Source: Candidatus Moranbacteria bacterium CG_4_8_14_3_um_filter_41_13
GTDB taxonomy: Bacteria > Patescibacteriota > Minisyncoccia > Moranbacterales > UBA1568
Assembly (NCBI GenBank): GCA_002782305.1
Contig: PFHN01000104.1
Span: 1-6,650 of the forward strand
Direction: 5' to 3'
DNA length: 6,650 bases
Both the position numbers and the translations under genes were made by a program. This document shows, one piece after another, positions 1-6,602 of this stretch. Under the pieces are notes generated by a model, which made no database searches, was not told the DNA's origin, and saw nothing but the letters and a program-made list of their open reading frames with translations. Position 1 is the stretch's first letter. Each line of letters begins with the position of its first letter.

Positions 1-19
1 GGATTACCATATTGTTTCC

Positions 20-60
20 AAAAATTGTTACTCTTGAGCGTAACCGCTCAATCAATTTTT
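20..60. terminator. Long hairpin, probable bidirectional intrinsic terminator
   Basis: A perfect 7-bp stem (TTGAGCG 34-40, CGCTCAA 45-51) closes a TAAC tetraloop. It is flanked by a second complementary pair, AAAAATTG at 20-27 and CAATTTTT at 53-60, so the whole element can fold as one long interrupted hairpin. It has a T run on the right and an A run on the left, the pattern of a terminator that works in both directions. It probably ends a transcript coming from the left and isolates the gene at 95. An alternative pairing GTTAC (27-31) with GTAAC (40-44) also exists. The fold is read by eye; termination is inferred. Confidence 0.65.
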
Positions 61-76
61 GTAAACAACGCTGTTA

Positions 77-94
77 ATTCTTACATATAAGAAT
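77..94 (+). promoter_or_regulatory. Inverted repeat directly upstream of the first start codon
   Basis: ATTCTTA (77-83) and TAAGAAT (88-94) are perfect 7-bp arms around CATA, ending on the base before the ATG at 95. A second, overlapping inverted repeat, CATAT (84-88) and ATATG (93-97), includes the start codon. The site could be an operator, or an mRNA hairpin that affects initiation. TATAAG at 86-91 resembles a -10 box but lies too close to the ATG to be the promoter of a normally led mRNA. A TTGTAA at 59-64 could be a -35, but no good -10 lies at the right distance. AT-rich palindromes of this size can arise by chance. Confidence 0.35.
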
Positions 95-379
95 ATGTTA
101 GACTCCATAGGGTTAGGTGGTTTTTTAGCTAATATGTTTTTTTGGTTTTTTATTGCCGTTGCATTGATAAGTGGTGTGATTTTTTATCGTCTGAATAAGT
201 ATGTGAGTCTTACACTGGCTTCTATTTTATTGAATATTGCTTTCCTGAGTTATTTGAACAATGTAATAGTTGTTCAGATTTTGTTAATTTTCCTCTGGCC
301 TACTATTAATCTTATTTTATTAGTATATGGTGTTATTAGGTTCCTTCGAACATTGTTAGCGAGTAAAAATAAAAAGTGA
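95..379 (+). CDS. Small three-helix integral membrane protein, unknown function
   Basis: This 94-residue protein is almost entirely hydrophobic. Membrane segments can be seen at about residues 10-30, 37-54 and 57-82, followed by a short basic tail (KNKK). There are no catalytic motifs or cysteines, and I do not recognise a family. The ATG at 95 is the only sensible start, because the first hydrophobic stretch begins ten residues later and no longer reading is open upstream. No clear Shine-Dalgarno sequence precedes it. Its TGA stop overlaps the GTG start of the secreted lipase gene by four bases, so the two are very likely co-transcribed and translationally coupled. A role as membrane partner for the secreted protein is possible but only inferred from that coupling. 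The gene is AT-rich, as expected for a run of membrane codons. Confidence 0.75.
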   Translation: MLDSIGLGGFLANMFFWFFIAVALISGVIFYRLNKYVSLTLASILLNIAFLSYLNNVIVVQILLIFLWPTINLILLVYGVIRFLRTLLASKNKK

Positions 380-3300
380 AAATAATTTATCAAAGAAATA
401 AGAAACATTTTCTTGTATTTTTTCTCGTCGTTTCTCTTGTATTTTCGCCTATTAATTTCAGCTTCTTTGTCAATGTCTCACCTGTCAGTGCTATTGATTT
501 AGTGATCACAAAAGATACTGAATGGTCTGAATTACAGATAATATCAGGATACGTGACGGTAGAAAAGGGTGTCACACTTACGATCAAGAAGGGTACTGCT
601 GTAAAATTTGAAGGGCAGTCAGGACTTGATATACAGGGAAATTTAAATGTTGAAGGCACCCCAAGTGATCCAGTGTTTTTTCAAAAGAGAAATGCCTCTA
701 ACTCAGATGATTATTACTCGATGAGTGTTTCTGGAAAAGTATATGCAAGGAATATAGATGTTTCTGGAGGAGGGAGAGTTTTCGAAGTTTTCCAAGTAGA
801 GAGGAATCGTCGTGATACACCGCTTCAATATGCGAATGCGATGTGGTTATACAGTGGGGCATTTACTACGTATAGTGCGGGGTCTCTTGATATAGAAAAT
901 GCCAATTTCCATAATAATGCCTTACCAATATATACACCACAGTTCTCGATTTTTGGTACGAAAATTTGGCGATCGAAATTTATTCAAAATGATTTCGATA
1001 TCATAAATGGTGGCAGTACTTTGGATGCTCAGTATAATTGGTGGGACAATATAAATGGTCCAGTAATGTGTACTGTAGACTGTGGTGATTCTCATCCGCG
1101 TCAATATCAAAAAATTATTGGTACCATAAATTTCTCTCATTTCACAAAAGAGCGAGATTTTCGTGATCCCGTTGTTATTATTCCGGGTATTATGGGATCT
1201 TGGAAAATGACACAAGCAAATGGATTTGAACTCGACCCTGTGATGGGTACTTATGATGATCTTTTAGAAACTCTGAAGAAGGATGGGTATACAGATAACA
1301 AGAATATCTTTCTGTTTCCTTATGACTGGCGGATGAGTAATGTAGAGACAGCGAAACTTCTAAGGACGAAAATTGAAGAAATAAAAGCGCAGACAGAGTG
1401 GCCGAAAGTAGATATTATTGCTCATTCGATGGGAGGTTTGGTAGCACGTGAATACATTGGAACATTGAACGGAGGAGGATCTATTGATCAGTTGATCACT
1501 CTCGGTGCACCACACAATGGTTCGCCAAAAAGTTATTTAATGTGGGATGGTGGGGAATTCTCATCTCCATCAAGGTTTAGTATATTCGATTCTATTGCGA
1601 ATAAAGTCTTTAAACAAGAAGCGGAAGAAAATGGATATGCAACAGTTTTTGACTATATCAGAAGAGCTCCAGTGTCTTCCGTACGAGAACTCCTACCGGT
1701 GTATGATTATCTTCGTGATCAAGCGTCAAATACGTTACGAGTATACCCGAATTTTTATCCGACAAATACATTTCTTCAAAATCTGAAAACATTACCTAAT
1801 CTTTCCCGTCTTGAAAAGGTTGATTTTACCAATATTGTAGGGAAGATGAATGGAAATGATACGATTTCGACTGTTCGTGTTGGAGGCCCTTCTATAGAAC
1901 TCTTAGATAATCTTGAAAAAATAGTCTTGTGGGGACACGGTGAACCTGATGGTTATGATAATTTTCTTGGTGATCATGGTCTTGAAATAGGGAATGGTGA
2001 TGGTACTGTTCCCTTGTGGTCTGCAACAAATATCCTTGCTGATGAGACAATAGAGCTCAAAAGTAGTCATAGCAATTTACCAAAAAATGCTTCAGAAAAA
2101 ATTGTTACAATACTTACCAATACCAATATTACTCCAGTTTCGTTACCACTTCCGAAATCATATCTCCTTGTGATGCCATTTTCCCCCATAGATATCCAAA
2201 TAATTGCACCAGATGGATCTCGAATAGGGAAGGATTTTACAACAGGGAAAATATACGATGAAATACCAGGAGCCTACTATACTGGATACGATACCAAGAA
2301 TGAATTCATCACAATACCCAACCCAGAACAAGGAGAATACAAGATTCTGACACAAGGAACGGATACGGGCGCATATCGTGTCGAAGTATCACACATACAG
2401 GAGGATGAAAGCGGTATAGCATCAGAATCGACAGCGACTATCACGGGTACATCAGAGCTTGCAAAGGAATCTGAGGCCAGCGTAGAGATACAAAAAACAG
2501 GAGAAATAGTATTAAAGAATCAAGACATGCTCCCTTCTATCACCACTCTCGCGAGCGCAGGTACGAGAGGGACAGGTGATTGGTATACGGGTGATGTTAC
2601 GATAACGCTCTCTGCAAAAGATGATGAGAATGGTAGTGGGATAGAGAAAACAGAATATTCCCTCGATAATGGTTTGACGTGGAATATTTATACGAGCCCG
2701 ATTATCCTTTCCAACGAAGGTATAACAAGAGTGAAATATTTCTCGACCGATAACGTAGGGAACAAAGAAGAAATGAAGACACAAGAGATCAAGATAGACA
2801 AAACAGCACCCGAAGCCAAGATCATTTTCAATTCCGATACACAGAAGATAGATATTATCGGTATCGACAACCTCGGAGGACCAGTATCGGTAGCGACAAG
2901 AGACCTTTCATCGAAAGTGCGTCAGAAGAAATCTGGGAAGAAGAATGACACCGAAGAAAAACGAGGTGAAGAGGGGAGGACGAAGATGACAGTCACGCTC
3001 CGTGATGAAGCTGGTCATACGACAGTGCTGTTTTTCCAAAAGGAAAAGGATGAGCAAGATAATGGCCATCTCAAATGGCTCTCAGTAGTGTATGATGGTA
3101 CTATGATAGCTCTCCACGATACTGTGATAGAGTATCGATGGCGACTGAATCGTATAGGAGGACTGTATGAATCATTTTCTGCTTCTTTGAAAACTGATGC
3201 ATCATCCTTTTTCTCACGTTATATGCCGAAACAGAATGAAACCTGGATACTGGATACATCACGAGAGAGAGATGACGAAAAGAACGATCAAGACGAAGAA

Positions 3301-3390
3301 ACTGACAAATTATTAGTCAAAGAGAAGCTATCTGGTATGATTATTCCGTGGATGACCACAGAAAAGGGGATAATAAAAATAAATAAGTAA
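376..3390 (+). CDS. Secreted LCAT-family lipase/acyltransferase with N-terminal beta-helix and C-terminal Ig-like domains
   Basis: A 1004-residue exported alpha/beta hydrolase that probably cleaves or transfers acyl chains of lipids outside the cytoplasmic membrane. Residues 1-39 are a signal peptide (basic start, hydrophobic core, likely cut after PVSA). Residues about 41-260 form short beta repeats like a right-handed parallel beta-helix, including the NWWDNINGP signature near 221-229. Residues about 264-580 are the hydrolase: PGIMGS (270-275), the LCAT-type FPYDWR (314-319), nucleophile elbow AHSMGG with Ser351, probable acid Asp542 in GDGTVPLWSA, and probable His565. All triad residues are present. 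Residues about 594-675 are a beta-sandwich, and about 733-810 an Ig/OmpL47-like domain with DGLTW-type and DNVGN motifs. The rest is unassigned, with a Lys/Glu-rich insert near 847-870. The GTG start at 376 gives GTGA overlap with the upstream stop and keeps the signal peptide. Substrate is unknown. Confidence 0.9.
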   Translation: MKIIYQRNKKHFLVFFLVVSLVFSPINFSFFVNVSPVSAIDLVITKDTEWSELQIISGYVTVEKGVTLTIKKGTAVKFEGQSGLDIQGNLNVEGTPSDPVFFQKRNASNSDDYYSMSVSGKVYARNIDVSGGGRVFEVFQVERNRRDTPLQYANAMWLYSGAFTTYSAGSLDIENANFHNNALPIYTPQFSIFGTKIWRSKFIQNDFDIINGGSTLDAQYNWWDNINGPVMCTVDCGDSHPRQYQKIIGTINFSHFTKERDFRDPVVIIPGIMGSWKMTQANGFELDPVMGTYDDLLETLKKDGYTDNKNIFLFPYDWRMSNVETAKLLRTKIEEIKAQTEWPKVDIIAHSMGGLVAREYIGTLNGGGSIDQLITLGAPHNGSPKSYLMWDGGEFSSPSRFSIFDSIANKVFKQEAEENGYATVFDYIRRAPVSSVRELLPVYDYLRDQASNTLRVYPNFYPTNTFLQNLKTLPNLSRLEKVDFTNIVGKMNGNDTISTVRVGGPSIELLDNLEKIVLWGHGEPDGYDNFLGDHGLEIGNGDGTVPLWSATNILADETIELKSSHSNLPKNASEKIVTILTNTNITPVSLPLPKSYLLVMPFSPIDIQIIAPDGSRIGKDFTTGKIYDEIPGAYYTGYDTKNEFITIPNPEQGEYKILTQGTDTGAYRVEVSHIQEDESGIASESTATITGTSELAKESEASVEIQKTGEIVLKNQDMLPSITTLASAGTRGTGDWYTGDVTITLSAKDDENGSGIEKTEYSLDNGLTWNIYTSPIILSNEGITRVKYFSTDNVGNKEEMKTQEIKIDKTAPEAKIIFNSDTQKIDIIGIDNLGGPVSVATRDLSSKVRQKKSGKKNDTEEKRGEEGRTKMTVTLRDEAGHTTVLFFQKEKDEQDNGHLKWLSVVYDGTMIALHDTVIEYRWRLNRIGGLYESFSASLKTDASSFFSRYMPKQNETWILDTSRERDDEKNDQDEETDKLLVKEKLSGMIIPWMTTEKGIIKINK

Positions 3391-3400
3391 GAAAAAATAT

Positions 3401-3799
3401 ATGAGTATGAAAAAAAGAGTATTGATAGCATCAATCATTTTCTCTGTTGTATTTATCTTATCAATTTTTTCTAGAGAGATTGGTATGTGTCCACCATATA
3501 GTTATAGTACCTGTTCTGATTTCTCTGAATCATTGGCAATGTTGTTTTTCCCTATCCTCCCCCTCTTTTTCTTCTCAATCATTACCTATTTTATGAGAGA
3601 AGAGATATTTCAAGTGTGGTGGAAATTTACTCGAGTATGGGTACCTCTCTCGATGATAGCCATTCTCCTTGCCCCAGCCTATGCTTCTGACTGGATGTTT
3701 CCTATCGACAAAGGCCGTATCGCCTTCTTCACCGCAGTTGTGTTTGTGATCATTAGTCTTATTCTTATCGTACGTGAAAAATTAAGGTTAAGAAAATAA
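3401..3799 (+). CDS. Four-helix integral membrane protein, unknown function
   Basis: This 132-residue protein has hydrophobic segments at about residues 6-23, 43-64, 80-96 and 107-124. Two cysteines (30 and 38) fall in the loop between the first two helices; if that loop faces outward they could form a disulfide. The loop at 65-79 contains REEIFQVWWKF, an amphipathic, tryptophan-rich stretch probably lying on the inner face, and the C-terminus is basic. I do not recognise a named family, although small membrane proteins of this design are common in Patescibacteria-like genomes (recollection). It starts ten bases after the lipase stop, so it is probably in the same transcript. A second in-frame ATG lies two codons in (3407), and neither start has a convincing ribosome binding site. 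Confidence 0.8.
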   Translation: MSMKKRVLIASIIFSVVFILSIFSREIGMCPPYSYSTCSDFSESLAMLFFPILPLFFFSIITYFMREEIFQVWWKFTRVWVPLSMIAILLAPAYASDWMFPIDKGRIAFFTAVVFVIISLILIVREKLRLRK

Positions 3800-3834
3800 C
3801 AGTAAGATAGAATACAAATAACAGAAATATCAAT

Positions 3835-5265
3835 ATGAAAAAGATAGGAATCATCTCTCTAATTATCATTATATTCGGGACAATTTTCGTATTTTTGCAG
3901 AAGTATTCTTCGATGCGGAAAATAAGCGCTCCTGAATCAGTAACGATAGTAAAAGAAAAGCCTCATTCTATTGAGAGCAATCAGTCTCCTATGGATTGGG
4001 GGACTGTATCGAGCGCATTTGGATTTTCATTGAAATATCCATATAAAGAAGTGGGGGTTATGCCCGTCGATAATGAATCTTCCCATCAGATATCCTTCTT
4101 TTTCTCACAGGAGTCGCTTTCTTCCGACGAATCGATAAAGGAAAAATTGAGCTCAGATATTCACAACATTGGGATTCGTGGTGAACTCAGTATATCTGTT
4201 ATTGAACCAGGCAAGGATATTATTGACTTTCCTTTATGGGTGAAAGAGTTTCTTGAAGGAGATTCTTCATCTAGAAAGAAAGAAAATACTTTATCTCAGT
4301 ATGACTCAGAAATAACATTTGCGGGGCAGAAAGGATATTCTATTATTCGTAAAATTGAAGGACCTAAAGAACAGCAGAGTCCCCATTATACTCGTGAGGA
4401 TATTTTCATATATAAAGATAAATATGTGTATACGATCAGTCGGATTTCTTCATCTGATGATACGGTGTTTCCGAGAAGTGGTATTGTGGGGAAAAATTTC
4501 TTGGATTATGTCGATGCTCTTTCATCGAAAATATTGCAGACATTTGTTTTCGATGGATCATCGAGAACAGCCATTATGGTTCCAAAAAATACCTCTCGCG
4601 AATTGACAGGAGAGAAAAAGGATCGACGAGAAAAATTGTTAGCAGACTTGAGACAAGCTCCATTTTTTGATGAGCAGAAATCATACCCACAGATTTCCTC
4701 ATCAGATCAATGTTCATCGAAACGGAGTACTGGAACGACCAATAGCGATCATTCTCGAGAGTTGCATCCATCGCCAGGTGTATTTGTATCTGCGAGTAGT
4801 GCTGTAGCTGATGAGGAAAATGTTGCTGAAATTCATGCCTATGATAGAGAGGGTAATCATACGGGGCCATTACCTATGCTTCCGGTATCTGATAATCCTA
4901 CACCGATAGAAGAGCATGCTCGAGGTGCTAAGTGGATAAATCTTGGCAGTTTTGGGTATGGACTATCTATTGAAGAGAGTATGGATGGAAAGATTGAAAT
5001 AAGAGGGAAGAAGTCCTCAGCCACTTCATTTATTATAAGAGGTGAAGGAAATTCGTGCCAAATTGCTCAAGTATTGATTCCTGTAACACCTTATTCTGTT
5101 GCTACAATTCCTATGACCAGTAAAGGGGATTTCGGCCCTATCTCCTATGATATTGATGGAGATGGAAGCGAAGATCTTCAACTGAGTCTCATTCATCCTC
5201 TTCTACCCGAGAAGGAAGAGCAATTTCGTGCAGTTATATCTGATATGTGGGAAGGTGAAGAATAA
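3835..5265 (+). CDS. Membrane-anchored extracytoplasmic protein with PsbP-like region and C-terminal calcium-loop motif
   Basis: This 476-residue protein has an N-terminal hydrophobic segment (residues 4-21) after MKK, with no lipobox cysteine or clear cleavage site, so it is probably held in the membrane with the rest outside. Residues about 59-240 begin with AFGFSLKYPY, the opening of PsbP-like or similar lipid-facing small domains, and continue as alternating strands and helices. A charged linker (250-300) follows. Residues about 313-450 form a beta-rich domain similar in pattern to residues 594-675 of the lipase upstream, here followed by a repeat-like strand region ending in D439-x-D441-x-D443-G-x-x-D447, a calcium-binding loop of the DxDxDG type. 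No enzyme motif is visible. It lies 35 bases downstream of the previous gene, with no terminator between them, so it probably belongs to the same surface-protein cluster. The name is descriptive; function is unknown. Confidence 0.8.
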   Translation: MKKIGIISLIIIIFGTIFVFLQKYSSMRKISAPESVTIVKEKPHSIESNQSPMDWGTVSSAFGFSLKYPYKEVGVMPVDNESSHQISFFFSQESLSSDESIKEKLSSDIHNIGIRGELSISVIEPGKDIIDFPLWVKEFLEGDSSSRKKENTLSQYDSEITFAGQKGYSIIRKIEGPKEQQSPHYTREDIFIYKDKYVYTISRISSSDDTVFPRSGIVGKNFLDYVDALSSKILQTFVFDGSSRTAIMVPKNTSRELTGEKKDRREKLLADLRQAPFFDEQKSYPQISSSDQCSSKRSTGTTNSDHSRELHPSPGVFVSASSAVADEENVAEIHAYDREGNHTGPLPMLPVSDNPTPIEEHARGAKWINLGSFGYGLSIEESMDGKIEIRGKKSSATSFIIRGEGNSCQIAQVLIPVTPYSVATIPMTSKGDFGPISYDIDGDGSEDLQLSLIHPLLPEKEEQFRAVISDMWEGEE

Positions 5266-5284
5266 TTTACTTTTTTTTGTAAGC

Positions 5285-5313
5285 TTCAAAGAATCCCCGA
5301 TATAGGGTATAAT
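5285..5313 (+). promoter_or_regulatory. Sigma70-type promoter of the export permease gene
   Basis: A consensus -10 TATAAT (5308-5313) lies 17 bp from TTCAAA (5285-5290), a four-of-six match to the -35 consensus. Transcription would start near 5319-5321, at or just before the ATG at 5322, which implies a leaderless or nearly leaderless mRNA. The spacer carries CCCCGATATAGGG, whose CCC/GGG ends could form a weak operator. The upstream part of this promoter recurs at the right end of the window (6632-6650). It separates the permease from the upstream surface-protein cluster. Confidence 0.7.
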
Positions 5314-5321
5314 AGGAATAT

Positions 5322-6101
5322 ATGATGAAAGCACACGAAAACTATCGCGAGCTTATTTGGATGCTTGCCAAGACTGATTTCAAACTCCGCTATCACGATT
5401 CCGTGCTGGGGTATCTTTGGGCACTTCTGAAACCACTTCTCACTTTTGCGGTACTGAACTTCGTATTCTCCTCTGTGTTCAATCCGCGCGGTACAGGAGC
5501 CGATACATACTCTCTTCAGCTCCTCGTGAGCCTGATGATGTTTTATTTCTTCTCAGAAGGCACTTCTGCAGGGATGTCATCACTTATGTCCAAAGCTCAG
5601 CTCGTGACAAAGATCTACGTGCCTCGCTGGACGATCATCATCGCCTCTACGATCAATGCGACGCTTATCTTCCTGATGAACCTTCTTGTGATTGTTTTCT
5701 TCTTCGCCGTGAAAGGTTTTGTGCCGAGTATCCCTGCTATCTTGATGTTCCTTCTCTTCTCGATTTGTATCTATATCATCGTTCTCTCATTCTCACTTAT
5801 CACCGCACCACTCTATGTGAAATTTCGTGATCTCGCGATGATATGGGAAGTCCTCCTGATGATTATCCTCTATGCCACACCGATCATTTATCCATTGTCG
5901 ACCCTTCCGGTAGCCTATCACCAATTCATCCTGCTCAATCCGCTCGCTTTCATTATTCACTTCACGAAAGAATCCCTTATCAACAACCACTTTGCGACGA
6001 TGCCTCAGTACGCTGTGTTTATGACTATCGTGTTCGGAGTCTTCGCCATCAGTATCTGGTCATATCGCAAATTCATCCCCAGAGTCGCCGAGGATATGTA
6101 A
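5322..6101 (+). CDS. ABC-2 family polysaccharide/polyol-phosphate export permease (TagG/Wzm/KpsM type)
   Basis: This 259-residue inner-membrane permease would form the channel of an ABC exporter that moves a lipid-linked glycan (O-antigen, teichoic acid or capsule type) across the cytoplasmic membrane. The length is typical for the family. Recognisable family sequence includes the amphipathic N-terminus leading into SVLGYLWALLKPLLT (27-41), KIYVPR (97-102), KFRDL (167-171), TPIIYP (186-191) and LNP (205-207). Six membrane segments can be seen at about 37-54, 66-82, 104-130, 136-163, 173-191 and 230-247. The start is ATG ATG at 5322/5325; AGGAA at 5314-5318 would suit a ribosome site but probably lies upstream of the transcription start. 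Codons are much richer in G+C than in the flanking genes. The cognate ATPase (TagH/Wzt type), normally adjacent, is not in the window. Substrate cannot be told from the sequence. Confidence 0.93.
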   Translation: MMKAHENYRELIWMLAKTDFKLRYHDSVLGYLWALLKPLLTFAVLNFVFSSVFNPRGTGADTYSLQLLVSLMMFYFFSEGTSAGMSSLMSKAQLVTKIYVPRWTIIIASTINATLIFLMNLLVIVFFFAVKGFVPSIPAILMFLLFSICIYIIVLSFSLITAPLYVKFRDLAMIWEVLLMIILYATPIIYPLSTLPVAYHQFILLNPLAFIIHFTKESLINNHFATMPQYAVFMTIVFGVFAISIWSYRKFIPRVAEDM

Positions 6102-6122
6102 GAAATTTTTTTTAGTCCTGAT

Positions 6123-6134
6123 TTGATAAATCAA
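6123..6134 (+). promoter_or_regulatory. Short inverted repeat / possible -10 region before the 136-aa gene
   Basis: TTGAT (6123-6127) and ATCAA (6130-6134) are perfect 5-bp arms separated by AA, ending two bases before the ATG at 6137. The centre, GATAAA (6125-6130), could serve as a poor -10 box that would place the transcription start at the ATG. No -35 match is visible upstream, where a run of eight T residues (6106-6113) lies. No Shine-Dalgarno sequence is present. The gene may instead be read from the permease transcript. Confidence 0.3.
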
Positions 6135-6136
6135 CA

Positions 6137-6547
6137 ATGATTCCTTACCAAACAAAATCGAAGAAGCTATCAGGTACCAGTTACGGAGAAGTGATGCGAA
6201 ATGCCTTTGCAGTTTACGATGAGGTAAAGAAAAAGACAAAAAGACGTCCTTATATCAGAAGTGCTTATTTCAAAAAAGATAAGGTATTTTTTGATTATTT
6301 CAGAGAACACCTATTCCAGAAACTCCCTAAAGAAAGAGTAAGAAGATTGAAGTATTTTAAAGCTGCCTGTGAATTGGTGAAAAATTCAAAACTTGGACCG
6401 ATTGAGAAAATTGAATCATTTGAGAAAAAAGAAGTTCTGTATAGATTTTCTGGCTTGACCGCTGAAAAAGATTTATTTTATATTCAGATAAAAGAAGATC
6501 GGAAGAAGAGACTATATTTTATGTCATGTTTTCCTGAGACCAAATAA
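6137..6547 (+). CDS. Small basic protein, possible BECR/RelE-fold RNase (toxin-like)
   Basis: This 136-residue cytoplasmic protein has no signal peptide or membrane segment and is very basic: 24 Lys and 11 Arg. The N-terminal part contains KKKTKRRPYIRSAYF (31-45) and a helical FFDYFREHLF (51-60), followed by KERVRRLKYF (65-74). The C-terminal part is beta-rich, with LYRFSGLT (101-108), FYIQIKED (114-121) and the ending YFMSCFP (127-133), which resembles the last strands of Barnase-EndoU-ColicinE5/D-RelE (BECR) nucleases of phage and toxin systems. That match is by pattern only; active-site residues cannot be assigned. From memory, close relatives occur repeatedly in Patescibacteria genomes without known function. 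It starts 35 bases after the permease and ends at the terminator of a convergent small RNA candidate. A non-toxic RNA-binding protein is an equally possible reading. Confidence 0.8.
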   Translation: MIPYQTKSKKLSGTSYGEVMRNAFAVYDEVKKKTKRRPYIRSAYFKKDKVFFDYFREHLFQKLPKERVRRLKYFKAACELVKNSKLGPIEKIESFEKKEVLYRFSGLTAEKDLFYIQIKEDRKKRLYFMSCFPETK

Positions 6548-6592
6548 AAAATCCCCGCCTAACGATGTTGAGTGTTACCTCTTGGCCGGGAT
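6546..6592 (-). terminator. Hairpin with U6 tract, terminator on - strand and possibly weak on + strand
   Basis: The outer stem of the candidate small RNA (ATCCC, mismatch, GCC against GGC, mismatch, GGGAT on the + strand) is followed on the - strand by A then TTTTTT (6551-6546) and further T residues, a good intrinsic terminator. On the + strand the same stem is followed only by CTTTGTCT, so it would be at best a weak terminator for the 136-aa gene. Confidence 0.6.
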
Positions 6593-6597
6593 CTTTG
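6546..6597 (-). ncRNA. Candidate structured small RNA convergent to the 136-aa gene
   Basis: Read on the - strand, a strong promoter (6603-6630) would start a transcript near 6596-6598 that ends in a hairpin plus six U residues at 6546-6551. The RNA of about 50 nt folds into a composite stem. An outer AUCCC/GGGAU pairing (6588-6592 with 6551-6555), one G-G mismatch and a GCC/GGC pairing carry an inner 4-bp stem (UAAC 6574-6577, GUUA 6560-6563, in + coordinates). A one-sided AAGAGG bulge (6578-6583) and a 10-nt loop (6564-6573) remain unpaired. There is no open reading frame of note. Its 3' end overlaps the stop codon of the 136-aa gene by two bases. Function is unknown; candidates are an RNA antitoxin, an antisense regulator or simply a mobile hairpin. 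It matches no Rfam family that I recognise. Confidence 0.5.
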
Positions 6598-6602
6598 TCT
6601 AA

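Noticed and set aside
377..385. TGA as a glycine codon (code 25, as in Gracilibacteria): the first gene is the only one ending in TGA, with a TAA two codons later
   Set aside because: The 1004-, 476- and 259-codon genes contain many glycines and no in-frame TGA, so TGA is not in use as a sense codon; the GTGA overlap also makes sense as coupling.
2546..2569. CTCTCG...CGAGAG dyad with a CTCGCGAG palindrome inside the lipase gene
   Set aside because: It is mid-coding, without a T run or promoter, and the reading frame continues intact through it; probably chance in a G+C-richer stretch.
4574..4870. 98-codon open frame on the - strand, and similar - strand frames at 390-659, 922-1215, 2158-2355, 2512-2784 and 5793-5990
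   Set aside because: All lie wholly inside well-supported + strand genes, have no ribosome site or promoter, and their translations look compositionally random.
5271..5278. T8 run after the 476-aa gene as an intrinsic terminator
   Set aside because: No G+C-bearing hairpin precedes it; only a 4-bp TTAC/GTAA pair brackets the run itself.
5417..5830. 137-codon + strand open frame inside the permease
   Set aside because: It is a shadow of the G+C-richer permease frame; the permease reading gives clear family motifs.
6106..6113. T8 run after the permease as a terminator
   Set aside because: The nearest dyad (ATCC/GGAT inside the end of the gene) is weak and lies about 10 bases before the run.
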